A stretch of DNA of 6,190 bases from Pseudomonadota bacterium (GTDB lineage Bacteria; Pseudomonadota; Gammaproteobacteria; Burkholderiales; Burkholderiaceae_B): the NCBI GenBank assembly GCA_023437255.1, contig JAEZGR010000135.1, forward strand, positions 1 through 6,190, given 5' to 3'. Position 1 is the first letter of the stretch. Each line of letters starts with the position of its first letter. The notes under the pieces are model-generated. The model saw only the letters and a program-made list of their open reading frames with translations, was not told the DNA's origin and made no database searches. Of the stretch, positions 1-5,427 are shown in pieces. The translations under genes were made by a program, and so were the position numbers.

Positions 1-285
1 GCTACGGTGCGCTCGGTGTTCGTGATCGACCCGGCAAAGAAGATCCGCATGACGCTGACCTACCCGGCCAGCACCGGCCGCAATTTCGATGAGATCCTGC
101 GCGTGATCGACTCGCTGCAACTCACCGACAGCCATAGCGTGGCGACACCGGTCAACTGGAAGCAGGGCGACGATGTGATCATTGTTCCGAGCCTGCAAGA
201 CGAAGAGGTCATTCGCCAGAAGTTCCCGAAGGGGTACAAGGCGATCCGGCCGTACCTTCGCATCACGCCGCAGCCCGACCGCTGA
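1..285 (+). CDS. 1-Cys peroxiredoxin (Prx6/AhpC-TSA family), C-terminal part
   Basis: This is the last 94 codons of a gene that begins before the window; the frame is open from base 1 and ends at TGA 283-285. The visible protein matches the C-terminal half of Prx6-type peroxiredoxins, cytosolic thiol peroxidases that reduce H2O2 and organic hydroperoxides. Recognisable blocks are VRSVFVIDPAKKIR, the family-typical TYPASTGRNFDEILRVIDSL (the end of the thioredoxin-like fold), then the C-terminal dimerisation extension with ATPVNWKQGDDVIIVPS and FPKGYKAIRPYLRITPQP. The long C-terminal extension separates Prx6 from the shorter typical 2-Cys AhpC type. The peroxidatic Cys (PVCTTE-type motif) lies upstream and cannot be checked. 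Full-length members are about 210-220 residues, so a little under half is present. A strong terminator follows within 25 bp, so this is the last gene of its transcript. Family assignment is firm; the physiological peroxide substrate is not visible. Confidence 0.92.
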   Translation, partial: ATVRSVFVIDPAKKIRMTLTYPASTGRNFDEILRVIDSLQLTDSHSVATPVNWKQGDDVIIVPSLQDEEVIRQKFPKGYKAIRPYLRITPQPDR

Positions 286-307
286 TTGCCGGCACGCTGC
301 ACAGACA

Positions 308-334
308 ACAACGCCCCGCACTGCGGGGCGTTGT
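308..334 (+). terminator. Intrinsic terminator of the peroxiredoxin gene
   Basis: A perfect 12-bp inverted repeat, ACAACGCCCCGC / GCGGGGCGTTGT, flanks a 3-nt ACT loop and starts 22 bp after the peroxiredoxin stop. The stem is very GC-rich in its loop-proximal half. The tract downstream (GCTTTC) is only weakly U-rich, but stem strength and position make a rho-independent terminator the natural reading. It separates the peroxiredoxin transcript from the SOS-controlled gene downstream. Confidence 0.85.
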
Positions 335-445
335 GCTTTCAGGGCCGGGCCGGGCTCCGGTGTGGACGGCTACCTGTGAGGACGCGCGCCCTGAAGCATG
401 CGTTGCAGAAAAGGCGCACTTTTACGGCACCGTGGAATCCACTGA

Positions 446-474
446 TTGCACCAGAGACTGTTTTTTCATACAGT
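446..474 (+). promoter_or_regulatory. Candidate sigma-70 promoter of the SOS-controlled small gene
   Basis: TTGCAC (446-451) resembles the -35 consensus. TACAGT (469-474) lies 17 bp further on and matches 4 of 6 positions of TATAAT. The predicted start of transcription is near 480-482, which gives a leader of roughly 27 nt before the ATG at 508. The -10 element lies inside the first LexA box and the predicted start site at the edge of the second, a geometry that lets LexA block RNA polymerase. Supported by motif and spacing only. Confidence 0.55.
458..473 (+). promoter_or_regulatory. LexA (SOS) box 1
   Basis: CTGTTTTTTCATACAG fits the canonical LexA operator CTGT-N8-ACAG. The flanks extend the match on the right: ACAGTA agrees with the extended consensus TACTGT...ACAGTA, while the left flank is GACTGT. 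It overlaps the proposed -10 hexamer, so bound LexA would occlude the promoter. Confidence 0.85.
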
Positions 475-482
475 ACCAAGTA

Positions 483-498
483 CTGTATGGATAAACAG
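483..498 (+). promoter_or_regulatory. LexA (SOS) box 2
   Basis: CTGTATGGATAAACAG is a second CTGT-N8-ACAG LexA operator, with the extended left flank TACTGT. Its centre is 25 bp from the centre of box 1. The inner half-sites of the two boxes form a perfect 10-bp inverted repeat (467-476 and 480-489, spacer CAA). The right half-site runs into the Shine-Dalgarno AGGAG (497-501) of the small gene, so the box covers the predicted transcription start and reaches the ribosome binding site. Confidence 0.87.
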
Positions 499-507
499 GA
501 GTTCACC

Positions 508-738
508 ATGATTCCCAGCCGCAGCGAGTCTCCGTTCAAATGGCCCTTTCCTCCCAAGCCGAAGGCTGTCGGGCCAAATGCTCGCCCACGGCCTCGCACA
601 CGCCCGGCCGGTCGCAGTGTGCGTGGTGGTGCAACGGGCCTCACCCGCAAGGCCATGCTCGCCGACATCGTCCTGGTCATTTTCTGGGGTGCCAGTATTC
701 CAGGGCTCATGTGGTTGGGCGCGGCCGGCGGGTTCTGA
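508..738 (+). CDS. SOS-controlled small single-pass membrane protein (76 aa), function unknown
   Basis: I do not recognise a named function. The ATG at 508 is chosen because AGGAG (497-501) sits 6 nt upstream; the same frame stays open back to 286, but that stretch contains the upstream terminator and both LexA boxes. The protein has two parts. Residues 1-50 are rich in Pro, Arg and Lys (for example PKPKAVGPNARPRPRTRPAG) and look disordered and strongly basic. Residues about 51-73 (LADIVLVIFWGASIPGLMWL and following) form one hydrophobic helix with Gly/Pro kinks, ending in GAAGGF at the C-terminus. By the positive-inside rule the basic tail should be cytoplasmic. Two LexA operators upstream predict induction by DNA damage. 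Possible roles are a TisB-like membrane-depolarising peptide or an inhibitor or anchor acting at division; both are speculation. It is convergent with the phosphodiesterase gene, with 8 bp between the stops and no terminator between them. Confidence 0.85.
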   Translation: MIPSRSESPFKWPFPPKPKAVGPNARPRPRTRPAGRSVRGGATGLTRKAMLADIVLVIFWGASIPGLMWLGAAGGF

Positions 739-746
739 AGGGCCCA

Positions 747-1580
747 TCAGTCAATCAGCTTGCCTTCGGCATGAAACGGGTAGGGGCCCTCAAAATGGCC
801 GATCGGTGCCAGATGCGTCACTAGTCGCTGGTTTTGGTCGTCCCAGCCAAACACCCGGAAGGCGGGCGGTTCAAGCATCCAGTCGGAAGAGGCTTCGGGG
901 TCAAGGTTCAGCGTCACCTGATGAGCCGGGCCCGGGCAGGTCGATGCCAGGGTACCGCCAAAGCGTACGTCAATGGCACGGTGCAGGTGGCCGCAAATCA
1001 CGCGTTCCACGTTGGGGTGGCGCCGAAGCAGTGCTTCAAGCTGCGGTGCCCCTTCGCTCAACCCGATCTTGTCCATGTGGCCGATCAGCGTGCGAAACGG
1101 CGGGTGATGCATGGCCACCACCACGGGCTGGCCTTCAACTGCAGCCAGCTCGCGTTCCAGCCACTGCAGGCGCTCATCGCTCAATATGCCGTCGCTGTGC
1201 CCTGGTTCACTCGTGTCCAGGGTCAACACCTGCAGGGGGCCAACCTGCACCCGGTATTGCACCGGGCCATCGGTGCCCAGGTAAGCGTGATCTGCAAACA
1301 CGCGGCGCAGGTTGTTCCGATCATCGTGATTGCCCGGCAGCAGGTAAATGGGCATGTCCAATGGCGCAAGCAGATCGCGTAAAAATTCATATTCTTCGAT
1401 CCGTCCGAAGTCGGTCAGGTCGCCCGTCACGATCACTGCTTCGGGTCGTTGGCGCAGCGCCTGCACCGACTCCACGGTGGTGCGCAGGTAGCTCGAAGTG
1501 TCTACCTTGCCGTAGGCCAGCCGGCCCGGTTGGCGGATATGCAGGTCCGTGAGCTGCACAAAGGTCAGAGTCTGGTTCAT
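747..1580 (-). CDS. Calcineurin-like metallophosphodiesterase, GpdQ-like (class III cyclic nucleotide / glycerophosphodiester phosphodiesterase)
   Basis: The gene encodes a 277-residue cytoplasmic two-metal phosphodiesterase with no signal peptide. All calcineurin-fold metal-ligand motifs are present in order: D12-x-H14 (TDLHI), GDLTD with D54, GNHD with N84 and H85, HHPP with H158, and GHLHR with H198 and H200. Length, ligand spacing and the C-terminal H-x-x-G-P ending (HFEGPYPF) resemble GpdQ glycerophosphodiesterase of Enterobacter (D8, H10, D50, N80, H156, H195, H197). The CpdA and Rv0805 cAMP phosphodiesterases belong to the same class and are often the automatic annotation. As the last gene of a binding-protein transporter operon it more plausibly hydrolyses an imported phosphodiester than cAMP; that is inference. 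Upstream are a 40-bp gap and a hairpin at the ATPase stop codon. No clear Shine-Dalgarno precedes the ATG (GAACTGAACTC), so expression may be lower than that of the transporter genes. Fold and catalytic class are firm; substrate is open. Confidence 0.88.
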   Translation of the reverse strand: MNQTLTFVQLTDLHIRQPGRLAYGKVDTSSYLRTTVESVQALRQRPEAVIVTGDLTDFGRIEEYEFLRDLLAPLDMPIYLLPGNHDDRNNLRRVFADHAYLGTDGPVQYRVQVGPLQVLTLDTSEPGHSDGILSDERLQWLERELAAVEGQPVVVAMHHPPFRTLIGHMDKIGLSEGAPQLEALLRRHPNVERVICGHLHRAIDVRFGGTLASTCPGPAHQVTLNLDPEASSDWMLEPPAFRVFGWDDQNQRLVTHLAPIGHFEGPYPFHAEGKLID

Positions 1581-1613
1581 GAGTTCAGTTCAATAGATGT
1601 GCGTTGAATCTGA

Positions 1614-1629
1614 GCGGCCTTCAGGCCGC
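1614..1629 (-). other. Hairpin spanning the ATPase stop codon
   Basis: On the minus strand GCGGCC-TGAA-GGCCGC forms a perfect 6-bp GC stem whose tetraloop contains the TGA stop of the ABC ATPase gene. No U-tract follows, so it is not a standard intrinsic terminator. It could be a weak attenuator, or protect the upstream mRNA from 3' exonucleases before the phosphodiesterase gene. In GC-rich DNA a 6-bp stem may also arise by chance. Confidence 0.4.
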
Positions 1630-2703
1630 AGTGGCGTCATTGCGCGCGGGCAGCAGGCGCTCGGTGTCGATTTCCAGGCCCACAATATCGCCGGGGGCGT
1701 ATGCCAGCAAGCCATGCGCTTCCACCATCAGGGGCGGCTGACCTTCCAGTTCCAGTTGCAACTGCACGCGATCGCCCAAGAAGGTGCGTCGCGCAATACG
1801 GGCGGTGGCGCCGCCGTTCGGGGCCACAAGGTGAATATCTTCGGGGCGCAGCATTACTTCGTTGCGGTCCCGCAAATGGCCCGGGCATGTCAGTGCGCCG
1901 TTACCTAGCCGGATCACGCCGGCGGCCATGTCTTCGTTGCTGCGCGCCAGCGTGTTCACTCTTCCCAGGAATCGCGCCACGAACGGGTGTGCGGGGTTGC
2001 GGTACAGCGACTCCGCGGTGCCGACCTGCATGATCTGGCCGGCCTCCATCAGTGCCAGCCGGTCGGCGATTGCCATCGCTTCCTGCTGATCGTGCGTCAC
2101 GTGCACGGCTGTAATGCCCAGGCGGCGCAGCAGTTCTGCCAGTTCGTCGCGCAGCGACTCCTTGAGCTTGGCGTCGAGGGCGGCCATGGGTTCATCCAGC
2201 AGCAGCACCCGCGGCTTCACGGCAACGGCGCGGGCAAGTGCCACCCGTTGGCGCTGACCGCCCGAGAGTTCGGTGGGGCGCTTTTTCTCGAGGCCGTTCA
2301 GGCGCACCAGATCGATGAGCGTGCCTGCGGTACGGCGGCATTCATCGGCGCTTGCGCCACGAATCTTGAGGCCGTAGACAATGTTCGCCTCAACGGTCAT
2401 CTGTGGAAACAGCGCATAGCTCTGAAACACCATGCCGATGCCGCGCTTTTCCGCCGGGAGTGCTGTCACATCCTGGTCGCCGAACAGGATGCGGCTGCCG
2501 GGGTCGGCGGTTTCGAGGCCCGCCAGCAGTCGCAGCAGGGTCGTCTTGCCGCAGCCTGAAGGGCCCAACAGCGCGACAACTTCACCCGCTTCGATGTTGA
2601 GGTCGACCGGCAGCAGACCACGCGTGCCGTCGGGGTAGGTCTTGGCGCACTGTGTGATCTCGATGCGCGTGCTTTGGGTGGAGACGGGGGAATCAAGTTC
2701 CAT
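1621..2703 (-). CDS. ABC transporter ATP-binding protein (PotA/UgpC/PhnT-like, with TOBE domain)
   Basis: This 360-residue cytoplasmic ATPase powers the importer formed with the two permeases just upstream. All nucleotide-binding elements are intact: Walker A GPSGCGKT (47-54), Q-loop Q94 (VFQSYALFPQMTV), signature LSGGQRQR (146-153), Walker B VLLLDEP (166-172), D-loop ALDA (175-178) and switch H204 (VTHDQQEAM). After about residue 250 a C-terminal regulatory TOBE-type region follows, with the diagnostic VMLRPEDIHL. This architecture is typical of the MalK/PotA/FbpC group of di- and oligosaccharide, polyamine, iron, phosphonate and glycerol-3-phosphate importers, so it does not reveal the substrate alone. 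The start codon overlaps the end of the preceding permease gene by 11 bp, suggesting translational coupling, which would compensate for the poor Shine-Dalgarno (ACAGAAACGTT before ATG). Function certain, substrate not. Confidence 0.95.
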   Translation of the reverse strand: MELDSPVSTQSTRIEITQCAKTYPDGTRGLLPVDLNIEAGEVVALLGPSGCGKTTLLRLLAGLETADPGSRILFGDQDVTALPAEKRGIGMVFQSYALFPQMTVEANIVYGLKIRGASADECRRTAGTLIDLVRLNGLEKKRPTELSGGQRQRVALARAVAVKPRVLLLDEPMAALDAKLKESLRDELAELLRRLGITAVHVTHDQQEAMAIADRLALMEAGQIMQVGTAESLYRNPAHPFVARFLGRVNTLARSNEDMAAGVIRLGNGALTCPGHLRDRNEVMLRPEDIHLVAPNGGATARIARRTFLGDRVQLQLELEGQPPLMVEAHGLLAYAPGDIVGLEIDTERLLPARNDATAA

Positions 2704-3493
2704 AACGTTTCTGTATCAGGGTGGTGAGTGCCTGCAGTATCCAGAGTACGGGCAGGATCACAAGGAGAAAGACGAGCGTATAGGCGGAGCCGACCTCGAT
2801 ACGCATCGATGCGTAGCTGTCGGCCAGCCCGACGGGCAGTGTGCGCGTGAGAGGGGTGTGCAGCATCCAGGTGAGATTGAATTCACCGATCGACAGCGTG
2901 AAAACCATTAGCATGCCGGCAACGATCGCCGGCAGTACGGCGGGCACGAGCACACCCAGGAAGCGCTGCACGAAACCTGCGCCCAGTGTGCGTGCCGCTT
3001 CTTCCATGGCGAGCAGGTCGGGGCGCTGGAAGGCGGCCGATACCGTGCGCACCATGAAGGGCAGTGTGAAGACCACGTGCCCGATCAGAATGAACACGAA
3101 GCTCTGTCGCAGCGAGGTCATGTTTCCGTAAACGAGGATCAGGGCCAGTGCGGTTGCCAGGCCCGGAATTGCCACCGGCAGAAGCAGCAGTTCTTCGAAT
3201 GCACGGGCCAGGCGCGAGCGGCTGCGTGCCAGCGCATAGGCGCAGGGGACGCCCAGCAGCAGCGTACAGATCACGCAGGCCAGGGCAAGGCCGATCGAAG
3301 CGCCGACCGTGCTGCCGTAGACCTCCCAGACCTGTTCGACCCAGCGCAGGGTGAGCCCGCTTGAAATTCCGCGGTTGTAGCTGTTGACCAGCCCGGCCAT
3401 GACCGAGACCAGTACGGGCGCGACCATGAAGATGCAGATGGCGACCGTGGTCAGGAACAGCAGCGGCGAACGTGAAGTACTCGATGTTCTCAT
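2693..3493 (-). CDS. ABC transporter inner-membrane permease, PotC/PhnV-like
   Basis: The product is 266 residues with about six predicted membrane helices (roughly 12-35, 62-90, 100-123, 131-152, 182-203 and 237-260), a standard BPD_transp_1 importer permease. The cytoplasmic EAA loop that contacts the ATPase lies at 164-188: EEAARTLGAGFVQRFLGVLV followed by PAVLP, including the conserved Gly171. The C-terminal stretch GEFNLTWMLHTPLTRTLPVG is characteristic of the second permease (PotC/PhnV type) in polyamine/iron/phosphonate-like systems. It starts 10 bp after the other permease gene, whose stop merges with the Shine-Dalgarno (TAAGGAG, 6 nt before ATG), and it overlaps the ATPase gene at its 3' end. 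It should pair with the other permease as a heterodimeric channel. The transported compound cannot be read from the sequence. Confidence 0.93.
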   Translation of the reverse strand: MRTSSTSRSPLLFLTTVAICIFMVAPVLVSVMAGLVNSYNRGISSGLTLRWVEQVWEVYGSTVGASIGLALACVICTLLLGVPCAYALARSRSRLARAFEELLLLPVAIPGLATALALILVYGNMTSLRQSFVFILIGHVVFTLPFMVRTVSAAFQRPDLLAMEEAARTLGAGFVQRFLGVLVPAVLPAIVAGMLMVFTLSIGEFNLTWMLHTPLTRTLPVGLADSYASMRIEVGSAYTLVFLLVILPVLWILQALTTLIQKRYGT

Positions 3494-3503
3494 GTCACGC
3501 TCC

Positions 3504-4334
3504 TTATTGCGCCGCCTTCGCGTCGTTGGTCAGAACGCGCGACAGGTACAGTACGCCCCAGGTTACAAGGCCCAGTGCAATTGACAGTGAGGCGGCTACC
3601 GCAAAGTTGGCGTAATTGGTGAACTCGTTGTAGATCGTGATCGGCACCACTTCGAACTGGCTCGACAGCGTGAATGCGGTGCCGAAGGCGCCCATGGCGG
3701 TGGCAAACACAATTGCGCCGCAGGCAACCGTGGTCGGCAGCAACTGGGGCCACCAGGCATCGCGGGTGATCTGCCAGCGGCTGGCCCCCAGCACGCGGGC
3801 GGCTTCCTCGAGTTGCGGATCCATGGCTTCGGCCGCAGCGGTGTACGAGGCGATCGCGCGGGGCAGCGAGAAGTACAGGTAGGCCAGGAACAGACCGATC
3901 ACGCCATAGGCGAAAGTCATGCGACCCATGCCCAGGCTGCTGGTGAGGCTGGCAAAGCTGCCTTGCCGCCCGCCGATCAGAATGACAAAGAAGCCGACGA
4001 TGACGCCCGGAAATGCCAGCGGTGCCGTCAGCAGCGAGATCAGGGCCTGGCGGCCGCGAAAGCGGCGGCGCGCCAGGTAGATGCCGACCGCAGCGCCCAG
4101 TATCAGCGTGACCAGTGTCGTTGCCAACGAGAGCCAGAGGGTGTTGAGCAGGCTTTGAAGGTAGCGGGCATTGGTCAGGACAAGCAGATACGTGTCCCAT
4201 CCGTTATTTGCCGGCAGCGCGATCAGCGTGGCCGCCGGCAGCAGCCAGAATGCGGTGAAGAATATGACGGCCGGCAGCACACACAGCATTCGGATCTGGC
4301 TGGCCCGGCTCGTCGGATTGGGGGGTGCGGTCAT
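3504..4334 (-). CDS. ABC transporter inner-membrane permease, PotB/PhnU-like
   Basis: The product is 276 residues with about six hydrophobic segments (near 16-40, 58-88, 97-121, 141-163, 197-221 and 245-268). The EAA loop at 176-200 reads EEAARVLGASRWQITRDAWW followed by PQLLP and contains the conserved Gly183. It is the first permease of the pair and resembles PotB/PhnU/UgpA-type subunits, which contact both the ATPase and the binding protein. The periplasmic loop between helices 1 and 2 is short (residues about 41-57, NNGWDTYLLVLTN), compared with longer loops in many homologues. It begins 20 bp after the binding-protein stop. That spacer (CTACGCTTTTCAATC before ATG) has no recognisable Shine-Dalgarno, which fits permeases being made in smaller amounts than the binding protein. 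Family assignment is secure; the substrate is unknown. Confidence 0.93.
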   Translation of the reverse strand: MTAPPNPTSRASQIRMLCVLPAVIFFTAFWLLPAATLIALPANNGWDTYLLVLTNARYLQSLLNTLWLSLATTLVTLILGAAVGIYLARRRFRGRQALISLLTAPLAFPGVIVGFFVILIGGRQGSFASLTSSLGMGRMTFAYGVIGLFLAYLYFSLPRAIASYTAAAEAMDPQLEEAARVLGASRWQITRDAWWPQLLPTTVACGAIVFATAMGAFGTAFTLSSQFEVVPITIYNEFTNYANFAVAASLSIALGLVTWGVLYLSRVLTNDAKAAQ

Positions 4335-4354
4335 GATTGAAAAGCGTAGTGGGT

Positions 4355-5365
4355 TTACTGAACCTGCTGCAGGTAGCGGTCGGAGAAGTCGCGCTGCACT
4401 TCGGCCATGCGTGCGTAGTCAATCGACTTCACGCGCGCGTAGTCGGAAGCCGGCAGGAACAGGGCTTCGATGTCCTTGGGCATGGCTTCGGGGCGCACCG
4501 GGCGCAGGAATGCGCGGGCCCAGATTGCCTGACCTTCGTCGGACATGACGAAATCAAGCGCCTTCTTGCCGTTATCGGGGTTGGGGGAATTCGCCACCAG
4601 GCTCATGACGTAGGGAACCGCGATCGTGCCTTCTTCGGGGATCACGAACTCGACGTTGGCGCCGTCCTTGTGCTTGGCACGATACGCGTTGAAGTCATAG
4701 TCAAGCAGAATGCCGATCTCACCGGACAGCAGGCGGGCGTAGGACGTCTGCTTCGGCACGATCGGGTCGTTCTTCTGCAGGGTCTTCAGGTAGTCGAGGC
4801 CGGGCTGCACGTTATCGACGGTGCCGCCGTGGGCGAGATTGGCGGCCATGGCTGCCACGTACCCGACAAACGCGGAAGAGGGGTCCAGATAGCCGACGAG
4901 GCCGCGGTATTCAGGCTTGAGCAGATCGGCCCATGATTTGGGGATGGGTTTGCCGTCGAGCGCATCGACGTTCACCATGAAGCCCATCGTGCCGGAGTGC
5001 ACGGTGAACCAGTTGCCCTCGGGGTCTTTCAGGTCGGCCGGAATGGCGTCCCAGTGGGCCGGCTTGTAGGGCGTGACGACGCCTTCCTTCTGAGCCTGTG
5101 CCGCAAAAGAAATCCCCAGGTACACAATGTCGGCGACCGGGTTGGATTTTTCAGCAACCAGCTGGGCCAGCGACTGGCCGGAGTTCTTGTTGTCGGCCGG
5201 AATGCTGATGCCGGTATGTTCCTTGATGGCACGCAGCTGGGTGCCCCAATCGGCCCATTCCGTGGGGCAGTTGTAGCAGATTGCCGTCTGTGCCTGCGCG
5301 CCCGCGGCGGTGAGCCCGAGTGCCAGCACACCGGCCTGGGCAATGCGTTTGAAGAGTGTAGACAT
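4355..5365 (-). CDS. Periplasmic solute-binding protein of the ABC importer
   Basis: This is a 336-residue secreted binding protein. The chosen ATG gives a classical Sec signal peptide: basic start MSTLFKR, hydrophobic core AGVLALGLTAAG, and an AQA|Q cleavage site after about residue 25. GGAG lies 6 nt upstream. The frame stays open to 5542, but that would overlap the regulator gene and bury the signal. The mature protein has a type II periplasmic-binding fold pattern like the Fe/polyamine/phosphonate group (PotD, AfuA, PhnS): NKNSGQSLAQLVAEKSNPVADI, a form of the region binding the ligand and first lobe, then GTMGFMVNVDAL, KSWADLLKPEYRGLVGYLDP, LLSGEIGILLDYDFNAY and ALDFVMSDEGQAIWA. Two cysteines (C30, C33, in ICYNCP) sit near the mature N-terminus and could form a disulfide. 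As first gene of the transport operon it sets specificity. The phosphodiesterase downstream suggests a phosphate-ester ligand; this is inference. Confidence 0.92.
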   Translation of the reverse strand: MSTLFKRIAQAGVLALGLTAAGAQAQTAICYNCPTEWADWGTQLRAIKEHTGISIPADNKNSGQSLAQLVAEKSNPVADIVYLGISFAAQAQKEGVVTPYKPAHWDAIPADLKDPEGNWFTVHSGTMGFMVNVDALDGKPIPKSWADLLKPEYRGLVGYLDPSSAFVGYVAAMAANLAHGGTVDNVQPGLDYLKTLQKNDPIVPKQTSYARLLSGEIGILLDYDFNAYRAKHKDGANVEFVIPEEGTIAVPYVMSLVANSPNPDNGKKALDFVMSDEGQAIWARAFLRPVRPEAMPKDIEALFLPASDYARVKSIDYARMAEVQRDFSDRYLQQVQ

Positions 5366-5371
5366 GGAATG

Positions 5372-5375
5372 CTCC
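5372..5375 (-). promoter_or_regulatory. Ribosome binding site fixing the binding-protein start
   Basis: On the minus strand GCGGAGCATTCC precedes the ATG at 5363-5365, placing GGAG 6 nt from the start codon. Together with the signal peptide that begins there, it rules out the longer in-frame start at 5542. Confidence 0.75.
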
Positions 5376-5403
5376 GCTTGGTTGGAAGACAGGAGAGGAA
5401 GGT

Positions 5404-5417
5404 GGGCCTTGTGGCCC
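5404..5417 (-). other. Short hairpin between the regulator gene and the transport operon
   Basis: GGGCC-ACAA-GGCCC (minus strand) is a perfect 5-bp stem with a 4-nt loop in the 62-bp gap after the regulator stop. No U-tract follows. It could be a weak terminator of the regulator transcript, an mRNA stem or an operator half-site pair. It does not match the usual LacI-family operator with a central CG. No convincing -35/-10 pair was seen in this gap. Weak evidence. Confidence 0.25.
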
Positions 5418-5427
5418 GGGTTGAAAT

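Noticed and set aside
467..489. Perfect 10-bp inverted repeat read as a transcription terminator or a separate operator
   Set aside because: It is fully explained by the facing half-sites of the two LexA boxes, and it lies across the promoter rather than after a gene.
286..507. N-terminal extension of the small plus-strand gene back to about 286
   Set aside because: The frame is open, but the stretch holds the peroxiredoxin terminator and both LexA boxes, and the good Shine-Dalgarno is directly before the ATG at 508.
738..791. AGGGCCC / GGGCCCT inverted repeat around the convergent gene ends as a shared terminator
   Set aside because: The arms are separated by about 40 bp, each is itself a GGGCCC palindrome, and no U-tract follows in either direction.
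578..1552. Long plus-strand open frame across the phosphodiesterase gene
   Set aside because: Composition is low-complexity Arg/Pro/Ser typical of a GC-rich antisense shadow. The minus strand carries a complete metallophosphodiesterase with all metal ligands.
1987..2559. Plus-strand open frame opposite the ABC ATPase
   Set aside because: It is the complement of a fully conserved ATPase gene, has no recognisable domain and shows no ribosome binding site of note.
1621..5365. Firm assignment of the transporter to 2-aminoethylphosphonate (phnSTUV)
   Set aside because: The subunits resemble that group, but no phosphonate-degrading gene is present in the window and the same families serve polyamines, iron and phosphate esters.
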